A DNA stretch of 64,000 bases from Paenibacillus_AM sp052180255 (GCF_052180255.1 NZ_CP197466.1:1612001-1676000); one strand, 5' to 3'; counted from the first letter of the stretch, positions 32,764 through 42,070 are shown. The notes: generated from the sequence alone by a model not told the origin. Numbers and translations are program-made.

Positions 32764-33420
32764 TTATGGTTGTTTCGTAGGCTTACGATCAATCATTTTT
32801 TCAATTTCAGGGGTTAAATCCTCTTGAATGAATTGAATAAGTTGGGTCTTGTTCATACCGCGTTCTTGCGCAATTTCGGCAAGAGATTGACCGTTTTTCA
32901 TCTTTTGACGTATATCATCTTGGGTGATACCTAGTTTTTTGGATAACTTCTCTGTGGATGGAAACAACCTTGCTGCATGATGGTGGTTATGCCACATCCC
33001 TTTGTGCTGAATCATTTTGTCTATTCTAGCACTCATTTTGCTTTTGAATTCTTTGGCTTTGTCTGCTGATAAAGATCCTGATTTTACAGATGCATCAATG
33101 CGTGATGATTGTTTATCAAGGATGGAGGATTTAAGCTTCTCAGCAGAAATTCCTTTTTCAATGGCTATATCACTAAGACTCTTTCCAGCTTGGAGCTGCT
33201 CACGAACAGCATCTTGCTGCATACCTAGTGCTTGTGCAGCATCATCTAGGAAGGGATGGTGCCACTCGCGATGACCGTTGTGGCTGTCTGAATGCACCTG
33301 ACTTGGTGCTGCATTTTCTGCATATGCCATTTGCTGTACTGCTCCCATAGAAATTGCGGTTACCGCTAAGGTTAGTGCTAATGTACGGACTACCCTGCTT
33401 GTCTTAAAGTTTACTTGCAT
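32764..33420 (-). CDS. Secreted helical repeat protein
   Basis: This 218-residue protein has a signal peptide (VVRTLALTLAVTAISMGAVQQMAYA). It has two related 40-residue helical units: DDAAQALGMQQDAVREQLQAGKS... and TEKLSKKLGITQDDIRQKMKNGQ.... Each ends in LxxIAxExGxxxxxL, as in DUF2680-like proteins. His-rich patches (HNGHREWHHP, WHNHHHAARL) separate them and may bind metal. I chose ATG 33420 after AAAGGAGAA. Role unknown. Confidence 0.7.
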   Translation of the reverse strand: MQVNFKTSRVVRTLALTLAVTAISMGAVQQMAYAENAAPSQVHSDSHNGHREWHHPFLDDAAQALGMQQDAVREQLQAGKSLSDIAIEKGISAEKLKSSILDKQSSRIDASVKSGSLSADKAKEFKSKMSARIDKMIQHKGMWHNHHHAARLFPSTEKLSKKLGITQDDIRQKMKNGQSLAEIAQERGMNKTQLIQFIQEDLTPEIEKMIDRKPTKQP

Positions 33421-33530
33421 CTTAAGGTTCTCCTTTGAAGTTGATTGGGTTGCACATTCCATAGTGTGGACATACTTACAACTTTTTACTTTAAAGGAAC
33501 CTTAAAATAACATAAATTTTAAACACTCTA

Positions 33531-34157
33531 TTAGAAAGACAATCGGTAAAGCGGTACAACTTTAAGGAATGTATCCTCAATTAGAGCGTGAAGTTTTTCT
33601 GGTTCATGTAGGACAGGGTCATCTTTACGAATTTCAAGGCCACATAATACTTCAGATTTCTTTACATGTTCCAAGCGATGAATCAGGTTATCAAATTTTT
33701 CGCTAGACATTTCAGCATGTGGTGTGGTTTCTGGCTGCATATGATCAATGGACCAGAAGAAATGATTCGGTATGGATGCCTGGATTTCAGATAAATGATC
33801 GCTGAGGTGACGTGCGAATGTATTCTTATTCTCACATTCATAGATGATTGCAAATTGAACAAATACATGAGTAGACCATAGGCCAACTTGAAAATGGGGG
33901 TGTGCTTTATAGCCACGCTTGTTTGGAGCCCAAGCAACCCATGTGTCATTAGGAGGATGGACTTTACGACGTGCATGCTTGGCTACATGAGGAAACATCT
34001 CTTCGCCGCAAAGTGTAGACAAGTAGGGGCTAAGTGCGTCGCCTAGGGTAAATAATTTGGGACGAACGGTTGCAATTAATGCATCCATTCTTGGTTCAAG
34101 TCCTGGAATATGGAAAACATCGAAATCTTCATCTGAAAATGTTGGGAATGTAGTCAT
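33531..34157 (-). CDS. DUF1054 / UPF0637 protein, YktB-like
   Basis: This 208-residue cytosolic protein of the YktB family has the conserved start FSDEDFDVFHIPGLEPRM. The middle is WVAWAPNKRGYKAHPHFQVGLW and the later segment FFWSIDHM. The biochemical function is unknown. CCAGGAGGAGCC precedes ATG 34157; the longer frame upstream is not used. Confidence 0.85.
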   Translation of the reverse strand: MTTFPTFSDEDFDVFHIPGLEPRMDALIATVRPKLFTLGDALSPYLSTLCGEEMFPHVAKHARRKVHPPNDTWVAWAPNKRGYKAHPHFQVGLWSTHVFVQFAIIYECENKNTFARHLSDHLSEIQASIPNHFFWSIDHMQPETTPHAEMSSEKFDNLIHRLEHVKKSEVLCGLEIRKDDPVLHEPEKLHALIEDTFLKVVPLYRLSF

Positions 34158-34403
34158 TCTGGCTCCTCCTGGTTGTTCTATGATCTTCAAATTATAGCAC
34201 AACACCGAACGTATAGCCCCGTGCTTGGCCCAATCGTGAAGAATACCTGAATTATAGCCCATTTTCTTTGAAAAATATGTCAAGGACCAAGTTACAGATA
34301 CATATGAATCTTAATAAGATATCTTAAATCATAAGTTTGTCTAAATGAATGATTTAGTTCTGAAGAGGGTTTCAAGTATGTCACGCGCCAAGGAGGAATT
34401 GCC

Positions 34404-35000
34404 GTGAGTAAAAACAATGAAGTTGAATACTGCAACCTTGAGCTCCGTTTTGATCGCCGGCGAATCCGTAATTTCATTAAAGCATTGATTCAAGAAGGGT
34501 ATTCGTTATATTGGAGTGAGAATGAAGGGCAATTTATTGTGTCCATTCGATCTGGGCGTAAACTTGTCAAATTGAAGTTTGAGCGGATCGGTGAACGTTA
34601 TAAAATTGTAGGTAATTACTCCTTCCGCGACGAAAAGCTTGTGGAAATGATGGAGAAGCTGATCGGAGATACCCGGGGTCATGCCATTGTGAAGCGGTTT
34701 CGCGATCGCCAAGTACTCATTGAAAACATTATGTTCGGGGAAACGATTCGCATGGTTGAGATTACTGGGGTGGAGCACAAGGTGTTGTTTCAAAAAGAAC
34801 CTGTTGTATCTATCGAGGATATGATCAAAGCATTTCGTTCTAAGCGAACGGATGAGCGAATCCCTGTACTGCGTTTGGAACTTGATTATGAGCTTTCTAC
34901 ATTAGCAGATGCGATTAATCAAGGTGACACGAAGGCGATTCAATCTTGTAAAAAGCGGCTTGCTGAGCTGAGACAGGAGATGCTGTTACTTGAGATGTGA
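34404..35000 (+). CDS. Conserved-looking hypothetical protein, 198 residues
   Basis: The start is GTG 34404, with AAGGAGGAA about 8 nt upstream. The soluble, highly charged protein has an N-terminal alpha/beta part (NLELRFDRRRIRNFIKALIQEGYSLYWSENEGQF) and a helical C-terminus (DYELSTLADAINQGD...RLAELRQEML). No motif is recognised. It stands alone with its own terminator. Confidence 0.7.
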   Translation: MSKNNEVEYCNLELRFDRRRIRNFIKALIQEGYSLYWSENEGQFIVSIRSGRKLVKLKFERIGERYKIVGNYSFRDEKLVEMMEKLIGDTRGHAIVKRFRDRQVLIENIMFGETIRMVEITGVEHKVLFQKEPVVSIEDMIKAFRSKRTDERIPVLRLELDYELSTLADAINQGDTKAIQSCKKRLAELRQEMLLLEM

Positions 35001-35026
35001 AAGAAGTCGAGTCGAATATGATGAGA

Positions 35027-35066
35027 AATAACCCGGACCATCTCGAATTGGCATCCGGGTTTATTT
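35027..35066 (+). terminator. Terminator
   Basis: AAATAACCCGGA and TCCGGGTTTATTT form a stem after the preceding gene. Confidence 0.7.
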
Positions 35067-35244
35067 GTGCGGTATGAACGAAGAAATTGACATTCCTTTA
35101 CCCCAAAGTTTATCATCTAGAGATAACAAGATTAGGTATTACGTAACAGGATGAATAATCCTTTTACGGGAACGTTATTTTAGAGATAAGAATAGCTCGC
35201 GGTAAATATTAATATTGCTAGAAGCTATAAATAGGGAAGGATAG

Positions 35245-36669
35245 GTGTCACAGCATATGTCAAAAGGACAAATCGGTGTTATTGGACTAGCAGTTATGGG
35301 TAAAAACCTCGCTTTGAATATTGAAAGTAGAGGCTATACTGTATCCGTATTCAATCGTTCAGCTGAAAAAACGAAAGAATTGCTCGAGGAAGCAGCTGGT
35401 AAGCAGCTAATCGGCACTTTCACATTAGAAGAGTTCGTACAATCATTAGAGAAGCCGCGCAAGATCTTAATCATGGTTAAAGCAGGCGGCCCAACTGATG
35501 CAACAATAGAAGGTTTAGTTCCACTACTTGATGAAGGCGATATCCTCATTGATGGTGGTAATGCTTATTTCCCTGATACTGTTCGTCGTAATAAAGATCT
35601 ACAAGCTAAAGGCTTCCGCTTTATCGGTTCTGGTGTATCAGGTGGTGAAGAAGGCGCGCTTAACGGTCCTGCGATTATGCCAGGTGGCCAGAAAGATGCA
35701 TATGAGTTGGTAGAACCAATTCTTACTGCAATCTCTGCTAAAGTGGGCGAAGATGCTTGCTGTACGTATATTGGACCAGACGGTGCTGGTCACTATGTTA
35801 AAATGGTGCATAACGGTATCGAGTATGGGGATATGCAGTTAATTTGTGAAGCATATCAATTATTAAAAGATGTTGTGGGTCTATCTGCACCTGAGCTTCA
35901 CGAAATTTTCTCAGAGTGGAATAATGGTGAACTTGACTCTTACCTCATTGAAATTACAAGAGATATTTTCACGAAATATGATGAAGAAACAGGCAAACCA
36001 ATGGTCGATGTGATCTTGGATACGGCAGGTCAAAAAGGAACTGGAAAATGGACAAGCCAAAGCTCGCTTGATCTAGGTGTACCGCTTTCCATTATTACAG
36101 AGTCCGTATTCTCTCGTTTCATCTCTGCGATGAAAGAAGAGCGTGTAGCAGCTTCTAAAGTATTGACTGGACCAACTGTTAATGCATTTGATGGCGATAA
36201 GAACGAATTTGTTGAAGCTGTACGTAAAGCGTTATATGCAAGTAAGATTTGTTCTTACGCGCAAGGCTTTGCTCAAATGAGAGCAGCTTCTGAAGAATAC
36301 AATTGGGACTTGCAGTACAGCTCCATCGCAAAAATTTTCCGTGGTGGCTGCATCATCCGTGCTCGTTTCTTACAGAACATTATGGATGCGTACGATCGTG
36401 AGCCAGGGCTGAAGAACTTGCTTCTTGATGAGTACTTCAAAAATATTGTTGAGAACTACCAAGATGCGTGGAGAAATGTAATTGCAATCGCAGTTACACG
36501 TGGTATTCCAGTACCGGCATTTGCTTCTGCAATTGCTTACTTTGATTCCTACCGTTCTGAGCGCTTGCCTGCGAACCTGCTTCAAGCACAGCGCGACTAC
36601 TTCGGCGCACATACGTTCAATCGCGTGGACAAAGAAGGCGTGTTCCATTACAACTGGTTAAATAATTAA
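35245..36669 (+). CDS. gnd: 6-phosphogluconate dehydrogenase (decarboxylating)
   Basis: This 474-residue enzyme oxidises 6-phosphogluconate to ribulose 5-phosphate and CO2 in the pentose phosphate pathway. Seen are the N-terminal nucleotide fold GVIGLAVMGKNLALNIESRGYTVSVFNRS, whose Asn-Arg-Ser favours NADP+. IMPGGQKDAYELV, HYVKMVHNGIEYGDMQ with the catalytic Lys, and the helical C-terminus with FNRVDKEGVFHYNW follow. Start GTG 35245 and ATG 35257 are both possible given GGGAAGGA at 35234. Full length. Confidence 0.95.
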   Translation: MSQHMSKGQIGVIGLAVMGKNLALNIESRGYTVSVFNRSAEKTKELLEEAAGKQLIGTFTLEEFVQSLEKPRKILIMVKAGGPTDATIEGLVPLLDEGDILIDGGNAYFPDTVRRNKDLQAKGFRFIGSGVSGGEEGALNGPAIMPGGQKDAYELVEPILTAISAKVGEDACCTYIGPDGAGHYVKMVHNGIEYGDMQLICEAYQLLKDVVGLSAPELHEIFSEWNNGELDSYLIEITRDIFTKYDEETGKPMVDVILDTAGQKGTGKWTSQSSLDLGVPLSIITESVFSRFISAMKEERVAASKVLTGPTVNAFDGDKNEFVEAVRKALYASKICSYAQGFAQMRAASEEYNWDLQYSSIAKIFRGGCIIRARFLQNIMDAYDREPGLKNLLLDEYFKNIVENYQDAWRNVIAIAVTRGIPVPAFASAIAYFDSYRSERLPANLLQAQRDYFGAHTFNRVDKEGVFHYNWLNN

Positions 36670-36677
36670 TTATTCAT

Positions 36678-36730
36678 AAAGTGATTGGGGTCGATTCTGC
36701 GTGCAGGAATCTGCCACAATCACTTTTTTT
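36678..36730 (+). terminator. Terminator after gnd
   Basis: AAAGTGATTG pairs with CAATCACTTT and seven T follow. Confidence 0.8.
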
Positions 36731-36790
36731 ATCGGATAAAAAGAGGTATGATATTGGAAAGTTTTTTTGAAAATAGGGGAGAGTTAGCTG

Positions 36791-37330
36791 ATGGAAAGGC
36801 ATGTACCGATAAATAACATTATGTTAATCGGATTTATGGGAACGGGAAAGTCGACGATTGGTAACAAACTTGCGGAGAAATTAGGATGGACATTTGTCGA
36901 TACCGACCAAAAATTGGTCAAGCAAGCAGGTAAATCGATTTCACAAATTTTTGAAGAAAGCGGAGAAGGTTATTTTCGCAAATTGGAAAGTGAAGTCATT
37001 TGTCAGGTGTTAGAGGGGAAGAATCAAGTGGTGTCCCTTGGCGGAGGGGCTGTACTGAATCCAGATAATTGCTTGCATATGCAAAAGAACGGCTGCGTCA
37101 TCACATTGACAGCACCTCTGGATACAATTGTGGAGAGGGTTCAAGGTGACAGCGGCCGTCCTTTATTACAAGGCGACGTACGTCAGCGGGTTGTTACAAT
37201 GATGGAGCAGCGGAAAGGTTTGTATGACTTTTCTGACTTCTCGATCGATACGTCCACTAGCAGCCTTGATGAAATTGTCGATCTCATCAAGGACATGGTG
37301 AGTGGATTAATCGAGTGTAACCCACTCTAA
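36791..37330 (+). CDS. aroK: Shikimate kinase
   Basis: This 179-residue kinase phosphorylates shikimate in aromatic amino-acid synthesis. Walker A GFMGTGKST (about 15-23), shikimate-binding Asp in VDTDQKL, Arg in GYFRKLE and Gly-rich VSLGGGAV are in the expected places, followed by the lid RPLLQGD. It lies one locus upstream of an EPSP synthase gene (38491). Its last 24 bp overlap the convergent rhodanese gene. Confidence 0.93.
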   Translation: MERHVPINNIMLIGFMGTGKSTIGNKLAEKLGWTFVDTDQKLVKQAGKSISQIFEESGEGYFRKLESEVICQVLEGKNQVVSLGGGAVLNPDNCLHMQKNGCVITLTAPLDTIVERVQGDSGRPLLQGDVRQRVVTMMEQRKGLYDFSDFSIDTSTSSLDEIVDLIKDMVSGLIECNPL

Positions 37331-37606
37331 CATACCACCAGCCATATTGCGTAAACCGGTGTAACCAATTGCACTTAAATATTGCTGAGCAGTACCACTG
37401 CGGCCACCACTACGGCATACGAGAATAATCTCATCGGATTGTTCAATTTCACCGTGACGCTCGGGTAATTCACTTAGGCGAATATGCACAGCAGTTGGGA
37501 TCATTCCTTGTGCAACTTCTTCATCCTCGCGAACATCAATAATCGTAAGTTTTTCGCCATTACTCAGGCGTTCTTTTAATTCTGATGGGTATATAATAGG
37601 ATCCAT
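37307..37606 (-). CDS. Single-domain rhodanese-like protein
   Basis: This 99-residue sulfurtransferase-type protein carries the active-site loop CRSGGRS (about residue 68-74) and the conserved IDVREDEE near the start. The N-terminus is MDPIIYPSELKERL, starting at ATG 37606 after AAAGGAGG. Donor and acceptor are unknown. It overlaps the 3' end of aroK. Confidence 0.88.
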   Translation of the reverse strand: MDPIIYPSELKERLSNGEKLTIIDVREDEEVAQGMIPTAVHIRLSELPERHGEIEQSDEIILVCRSGGRSGTAQQYLSAIGYTGLRNMAGGMLEWVTLD

Positions 37607-37699
37607 ATCGATCGCCTCCTTTTGTTTGAAAGTAAAGATTTCAATTTTCATCTTAAGGAAGCAAGCCCTCTTTTGTCAAACATAAGGGAGTGTGAAACA

Positions 37700-38092
37700 A
37701 TGACGACGCTATATATCGGGATCGCTGGTATTATTGGCGCCTTATGTAGATATGGACTCTCCATTCTTGCCAATCCTACAAACGATGGAACATTCCCATG
37801 GGGGACACTTACTTGTAACCTGTTAGGGAGTTTTGTATTAGGTTACTTGGCTTTTGCTATTTTTAAGAAAATGTCTGAAAGGATGAGAACGGCAGTAACA
37901 ACAGGCCTCATTGGTTCGTTCACAACATTTTCCACATTTAGCTGGGAAACGGTTCAGTTCATGCAAGAAGGTTATTATGGTCTGGCATTCCTGTATGTGT
38001 CTCTGAGTATCGGTGGGGGACTTTTGCTATGTTTACTCGGTATACATCTTGCGCAAGGCTCCCGTTATAAGGAGGACTCCTCACATGAGTAA
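37700..38092 (+). CDS. crcB: Fluoride channel subunit CrcB 1
   Basis: This 130-residue four-span membrane protein of the CrcB/Fluc family exports fluoride. It has GALCRYGLS, the family Asn in GTLTCNLLGSFVLGYL, and TTGLIGSFTTFSTFSWE with the Phe-box and Na+ site. The ATG at 37700 follows AAGGGAG. It overlaps the second crcB by 8 bp; paired small genes of this kind usually make a heterodimer of opposite topology. No fluoride riboswitch is seen upstream. Confidence 0.92.
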   Translation: MTTLYIGIAGIIGALCRYGLSILANPTNDGTFPWGTLTCNLLGSFVLGYLAFAIFKKMSERMRTAVTTGLIGSFTTFSTFSWETVQFMQEGYYGLAFLYVSLSIGGGLLLCLLGIHLAQGSRYKEDSSHE

Positions 38093-38459
38093 TGGATGGT
38101 TGATCGTGCTTCTTGTAAGTCTGGGAGGATTTTGTGGGGTGATAGCAAGATTTAAGGTGTCTGCGATTGTAACCAAACGATTCCCAAGTATGATGCCATA
38201 TGGTACACTGACAGTTAATATACTAGGCTCATTTGCACTTGGATGGATGTGGGGATCTACGCCCTCAGATTATATAAAGCTGGGATTTGGAACTGGGTTT
38301 CTGGGTGCCTTTACAACTTTCTCAACGATACAGCTTGATAGTATGAAACTGCTAAAAGGGAAGTATAAAAATTATTTTGTCCTGTATACGTTGTTAACCT
38401 ATCTGATCGGTATTGGACTGGCTTTCATCGGATTTTTTGCTGCAAAGAGTATTTATTAA
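38085..38459 (+). CDS. crcB: Fluoride channel subunit CrcB 2
   Basis: This 124-residue partner of the previous gene starts at ATG 38085 after GGAGGA, overlapping its stop. Seen are GGFCGVIARFKVS, YGTLTVNILGSFALGWM and GFLGAFTTFSTIQ. The earlier in-frame start of the frame lies inside the first gene and is not used. Confidence 0.92.
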   Translation: MSNGWLIVLLVSLGGFCGVIARFKVSAIVTKRFPSMMPYGTLTVNILGSFALGWMWGSTPSDYIKLGFGTGFLGAFTTFSTIQLDSMKLLKGKYKNYFVLYTLLTYLIGIGLAFIGFFAAKSIY

Positions 38460-38490
38460 ATAGCCAATTTTCATTCAAGGAGAGAGACGT

Positions 38491-39786
38491 ATGAAAGCTA
38501 TCGTAAAACCAACTTCTCTATTACAGGGAAGCATTAACGCATTATCTTCTAAAAATTATACGACACGCTACTTGCTTCTTGGAGCATTAGCAGAAGGGAC
38601 AAGCACGATTTATTACCCCGCACACAGTGAAGATAGTGATGCGATGCGTAGATGTATTCGTGATCTTGGAGCTATAGTTGAAGAAGATGATGAGAAAATG
38701 ACGATTCAAGGCTTTGGTCGTCACCCGAAAAATGTAAGTGAGCTTAATGTGGGGAACGCAGGGGCTGTATTACGCTTTCTGATGGGAACTGCTTCATTCT
38801 GTGAAGATGTCACATTCGTAAATACGTATCCAGAATCGTTAGGAAAAAGACCGCACCAGGATCTGATTGATTCCTTAGAGCAGATGGGTGTTAAAATCAC
38901 GCATAATGAAGGTAGGTTGCCGATTCGAATCCAAGGTGGTAACCCGCGTGGGGGAAAAATAACGGTATCGGGTAACGTTTCTTCGCAATATTTAAGTGCA
39001 TTGCTCTTTATGGCCCCGCTTCTTGAAGAAGATTCGGAGATTGAAGTATTGCACGATCTAAAATCCAAAATTATCGTAGGTCAGACACTGGAAGTATTAG
39101 CGGAAGCAGGTATTATTGTTCATGCTTCTGATGATCTGATGCATTACAAAATTCCGGGCCGACAACAATATAAAGCGCAAAAGTACGTCGTTCAAGGGGA
39201 TTACCCAGGTTCGGCAGCGATTCTTGCGGCAGCAGCTGTTACGAATTCTGATGTGAAATTGCTTCGTTTATCAGAGCATTCCAAGCAAGGTGAAAAGGCA
39301 TGTGTAGATGTACTGCGCGCAATGGGTGTTAATCTTACCCATCAGGACGGCGTTGTTCATGTTCTAGGTAACTCCAAGCTAACAGCTGGAGAGTTTGACG
39401 GGGATCATTTTACAGATGCGGTTCTTGCGATGGTTGCAGCTGCGGTATTCGCCGAGGGTACGTCTCGGTTCTACAATGTGGAAAACCTACGCTATAAAGA
39501 ATGTGATCGTATTACAGATTATTTGAATGAACTTCGCAAAGCAGGCGCTAATGTGGAAGAGCGTCAAAGCGAGATCATCGTACACGGATGTCCAGAGGGT
39601 GTTGAAGGCGGCGTTGAAATTAACGCTCATTACGATCATCGTGTGATTATGGCATTAACAGTGGTCGGACTACGCTCTCAAAAAGGTCTAACGATAAACG
39701 ATGCGCACCATGTAGCCAAATCATATCCACAATACTTTGACCATTTAGAGTCTCTAGGTGCTCAAATTGAACGAATCGAAGATTAA
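38491..39786 (+). CDS. aroA: EPSP synthase (3-phosphoshikimate 1-carboxyvinyltransferase)
   Basis: This 431-residue enzyme joins PEP and shikimate 3-phosphate. It has the typical internal repeat and motifs in altered form. NALSSKNYTTRYLLLGALAEG stands at the substrate site and GNAGAVLRFL replaces the common GNAGTxxR. KRPHQDLIDSLEQMG, YKECDRI (usually KESDRI) and DHRVIMALTVVGLRSQKGL follow. Length is normal. Divergence at the PEP/glyphosate pocket makes it a variant class or a paralogue; aroK is nearby. AAGGAGAG precedes the ATG. Confidence 0.88.
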   Translation: MKAIVKPTSLLQGSINALSSKNYTTRYLLLGALAEGTSTIYYPAHSEDSDAMRRCIRDLGAIVEEDDEKMTIQGFGRHPKNVSELNVGNAGAVLRFLMGTASFCEDVTFVNTYPESLGKRPHQDLIDSLEQMGVKITHNEGRLPIRIQGGNPRGGKITVSGNVSSQYLSALLFMAPLLEEDSEIEVLHDLKSKIIVGQTLEVLAEAGIIVHASDDLMHYKIPGRQQYKAQKYVVQGDYPGSAAILAAAAVTNSDVKLLRLSEHSKQGEKACVDVLRAMGVNLTHQDGVVHVLGNSKLTAGEFDGDHFTDAVLAMVAAAVFAEGTSRFYNVENLRYKECDRITDYLNELRKAGANVEERQSEIIVHGCPEGVEGGVEINAHYDHRVIMALTVVGLRSQKGLTINDAHHVAKSYPQYFDHLESLGAQIERIED

Positions 39787-39823
39787 CCGCGTAAGCGAGA
39801 ATGATGAGTTTGGTGATGAATAG

Positions 39824-40618
39824 ATGACTGTGATATGGAAGGGTATTAAAGTTGGTTTTGCTTTTATTCTTATATTAAGTTTACTCGTAACTTGTGGTGT
39901 AACCGTAGCTGTATTTTATGATCGTTATCAGCAATCAAACAACATGCCTCTTGCTCTATCGACACCTGCTCCAGTCGTGGAGATCACGCCATCGCCTGTT
40001 CCGACGCCTACACCTCCGCCAGGTTCAGCGATGATTACTGCACCCTTAATCAGGCAAAATCCAGAACTGCCAGCAGGCTGTGAGATTACATCACTTGCTA
40101 TGCTGCTTCAATTCGCTGGCGTGAATAAGTCCAAGATGGAGCTGAATGAGGAGGTTGTGAAAGACGATACGCCGATAGTGTGGAATAAAGACGGTACGGT
40201 TAAATTCTGGGGCAATCCCAATACAGGTTATGTGGGTGATGCAACTCCACGTGCCAAAGGATTTGCGATCTATCACAAGGCACTGTTACCACTTATGCTG
40301 AAATATGAGCCTACTTCTTTTGATTTAACGGGCCGTCCATTTGCGGACTATGAAGCGCAAATTGCTAAAGGCAATCCGGTGCTGATCTGGACAACGATTG
40401 ATTTTAAGGAACCGAATAATTGGGTTGTTTGGGATACACCCATAGGACCGATCAAAACTACATTTTATGAGCATGCTGTTCTTTTAGTTGGGTATGATGA
40501 AGAGAATGTGTATGTGAATGATCCACTAGGCGGGAAAGCTTCTATTAAAATCAACAAAGAACAGTTCTTAGGCTCATGGGAAGCACTCGGCAAGCAAGGA
40601 TTGTCTTATACAAAATAA
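39824..40618 (+). CDS. Membrane-anchored C39-like cysteine peptidase (YvpB-like)
   Basis: This 264-residue protein has an N-terminal span (residues 9-30), a Pro/Thr linker (TPAPVVEITPSPVPTPTPPPGS) and a peptidase_C39_2 domain outside the cell. The catalytic Cys is in QNPELPAGCEITSLAMLL, the His in YEHAVLLVGYD and the Asp in VNDPLGG. A wall or peptide substrate is unknown. It follows aroA by 37 bp. Confidence 0.82.
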   Translation: MTVIWKGIKVGFAFILILSLLVTCGVTVAVFYDRYQQSNNMPLALSTPAPVVEITPSPVPTPTPPPGSAMITAPLIRQNPELPAGCEITSLAMLLQFAGVNKSKMELNEEVVKDDTPIVWNKDGTVKFWGNPNTGYVGDATPRAKGFAIYHKALLPLMLKYEPTSFDLTGRPFADYEAQIAKGNPVLIWTTIDFKEPNNWVVWDTPIGPIKTTFYEHAVLLVGYDEENVYVNDPLGGKASIKINKEQFLGSWEALGKQGLSYTK

Positions 40619-40646
40619 AAGGGTTCATAATAAGGAGGAATTCAAA

Positions 40647-41072
40647 ATGTCTTTTGAAAATCCATCACGTGAACAAATCAAAGAAATCCTTGCATCAGCA
40701 GGAAATATTGCAGTTGTAGGCTTGTCGGATAAGCCGGACCGCACTTCGTATATGGTTTCGGAAGCGATGAAAGAGCGTGGCTATCGCATCATTCCGGTTA
40801 ATCCGAATGCCAATTATATTTTGGGTGAAAAGTGTTATCCTTCTTTACTCGATATTCCAGAGCCAATTGATATTGTGAATGTGTTTCGACGAGCAGAGGA
40901 AGTCGTACCGATTGCTGAGCAAGCTGCGCAAATTAAGGCTAAGGTATTCTGGTTGCAACTCGGAATCATCAATGATGATGCGGGGCGTATTGCAAGTGAA
41001 GCGGGTTTGACTGTCATTATGGATCGCTGCATTAAAGTTGAAGACTCTATATTAAAGCCGGAACGTAATTAA
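40647..41072 (+). CDS. CoA-binding protein, YccU-like
   Basis: This 141-residue single Rossmann CoA-binding domain of the YccU family has IAVVGLSDKPDRTSYMVSEAMKERGYRIIPVNP, then DIPEPIDIVNVFRRAEEV and VFWLQLGIINDDA. Role unknown. GGAGGAATT precedes the ATG; it may be cotranscribed with the preceding gene (28 bp gap) and a terminator follows. Confidence 0.88.
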   Translation: MSFENPSREQIKEILASAGNIAVVGLSDKPDRTSYMVSEAMKERGYRIIPVNPNANYILGEKCYPSLLDIPEPIDIVNVFRRAEEVVPIAEQAAQIKAKVFWLQLGIINDDAGRIASEAGLTVIMDRCIKVEDSILKPERN

Positions 41073-41076
41073 AATA

Positions 41077-41120
41077 AAAGTACTTGAAATTCGTAATTAT
41101 GAATTTCAGGTACTTTTTTT
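41077..41120 (+). terminator. Terminator
   Basis: AAAGTACTTGAAATTC and GAATTTCAGGTACTTT form a long stem with T7. Confidence 0.82.
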
Positions 41121-41226
41121 ATTGTGCTAAATTTATCCATAAATAAAACGGAATTGAAACAGGTAGACTACAAAGGATACGTTTACCTAGTCCTTGCCAC
41201 TTTACCAAAAAGGAGGATTAAATGCC

Positions 41227-41421
41227 ATGGATCCAAACCAACTGCTCTTTGATCTCCATGAATCGGATTACTCCGATGATTTCGGGATGCATGCATATGC
41301 GGATGTAGAATTTGCTACAAGCAGGACTGTCGAGTCGATGTATAACGAAGAATTTGCATCGTATGAGGATGATATCAATTTTCATTCGGAAATGAGTTTT
41401 GCAAATCAGTTTTCTTTTTAA
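41227..41421 (+). CDS. Small acidic protein before CotF-like genes
   Basis: The 64-residue protein begins MDPNQLLFDLHESDYSDDFGM and is rich in Asp, Glu, Ser and Phe. AAAAGGAGG lies about 10 nt before ATG 41227. Not recognised. It shares orientation and spacing (27 bp) with the spore-coat-like genes that follow, so a spore role is likely but unproved. Confidence 0.55.
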   Translation: MDPNQLLFDLHESDYSDDFGMHAYADVEFATSRTVESMYNEEFASYEDDINFHSEMSFANQFSF

Positions 41422-41448
41422 TATAAGCGAAAGATTGGAGTGATTTAC

Positions 41449-41676
41449 ATGCCAGGCAGCAACAACAGTAATACAACAACAACGTCGGATCGGAATCAGT
41501 TAACAGATAAGGAATTAAGCTATGTCAAAGATTACTTATCTTGGGAACTGCTAATGATTAAGAAATGTAATGATGCGGCTAATCGTTGTCAGGATCAAGA
41601 AATTGGGAATTTAATCCGATCAACTGGAAAAAAACATCAGCATAATTATGAGACGATACTCTCATTCTTACAGTAA
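41449..41676 (+). CDS. CotF-like small spore coat protein
   Basis: This 75-residue helical protein (LTDKELSYVKDYLSWELLMIKKCNDAANRCQDQEIGNLI) resembles the ferritin-like helical hairpin of CotF/YhcQ family proteins. I chose ATG 41449 after TTGGAGTGA. It is half the usual length and forms a pair with the next gene. Confidence 0.65.
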   Translation: MPGSNNSNTTTTSDRNQLTDKELSYVKDYLSWELLMIKKCNDAANRCQDQEIGNLIRSTGKKHQHNYETILSFLQ

Positions 41677-41692
41677 GAAGGAGGTTTAAAAA

Positions 41693-42022
41693 ATGACAAA
41701 AACAGAAATTGCAATGCCTCAAACGGGGCAGTTACCACAAGTAAAGGGACCAGAAATCAATGATCGGGACCTGATTAACGACATTCTCTCTTACGAAAAA
41801 TACTTAACGAACGGTTATAATACAGGTCTTAATGAGATGCAAATGCCAAGATTGCACGATTCGATTCAAACCATCTTGATTAATGTGCATAAGTGTCAAG
41901 TTGAATTATTCGACTTGATGTTTCAAAAAGGCTGGTACAAGATGAAAGCGGCTTGTGATCAAGAAAAGCAGCAAGCATACCAGCAGTTTAGTGGGTACAA
42001 GACGCAATTCCCTAATTCATAA
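41693..42022 (+). CDS. CotF-family spore coat protein
   Basis: The 109-residue protein has NDRDLINDILSYEKYLTNGYNTGLNEMQMPRLHDSI followed by QVELFDLMFQKGWYKMKAA, the standard CotF/YhcQ pattern of helical pair plus FDLMFQKGWYK. It should belong to the spore coat. AGAAGGAGG precedes the ATG and 16 bp separate it from the previous gene. Confidence 0.8.
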   Translation: MTKTEIAMPQTGQLPQVKGPEINDRDLINDILSYEKYLTNGYNTGLNEMQMPRLHDSIQTILINVHKCQVELFDLMFQKGWYKMKAACDQEKQQAYQQFSGYKTQFPNS

Positions 42023-42042
42023 TAGATAACTGCGATGTAGAG

Positions 42043-42070
42043 AGCTGTCTTACTAGAGGCAGCTTTTTTA
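42043..42070 (+). terminator. Terminator of the coat operon
   Basis: AGCTGTCT (42043-42050) pairs with AGGCAGCT (42057-42064), followed by T5. Confidence 0.7.

Noticed and set aside
37607..37699. Possible fluoride riboswitch before crcB
   Set aside because: The conserved pseudoknot sequences of the crcB motif are not visible.
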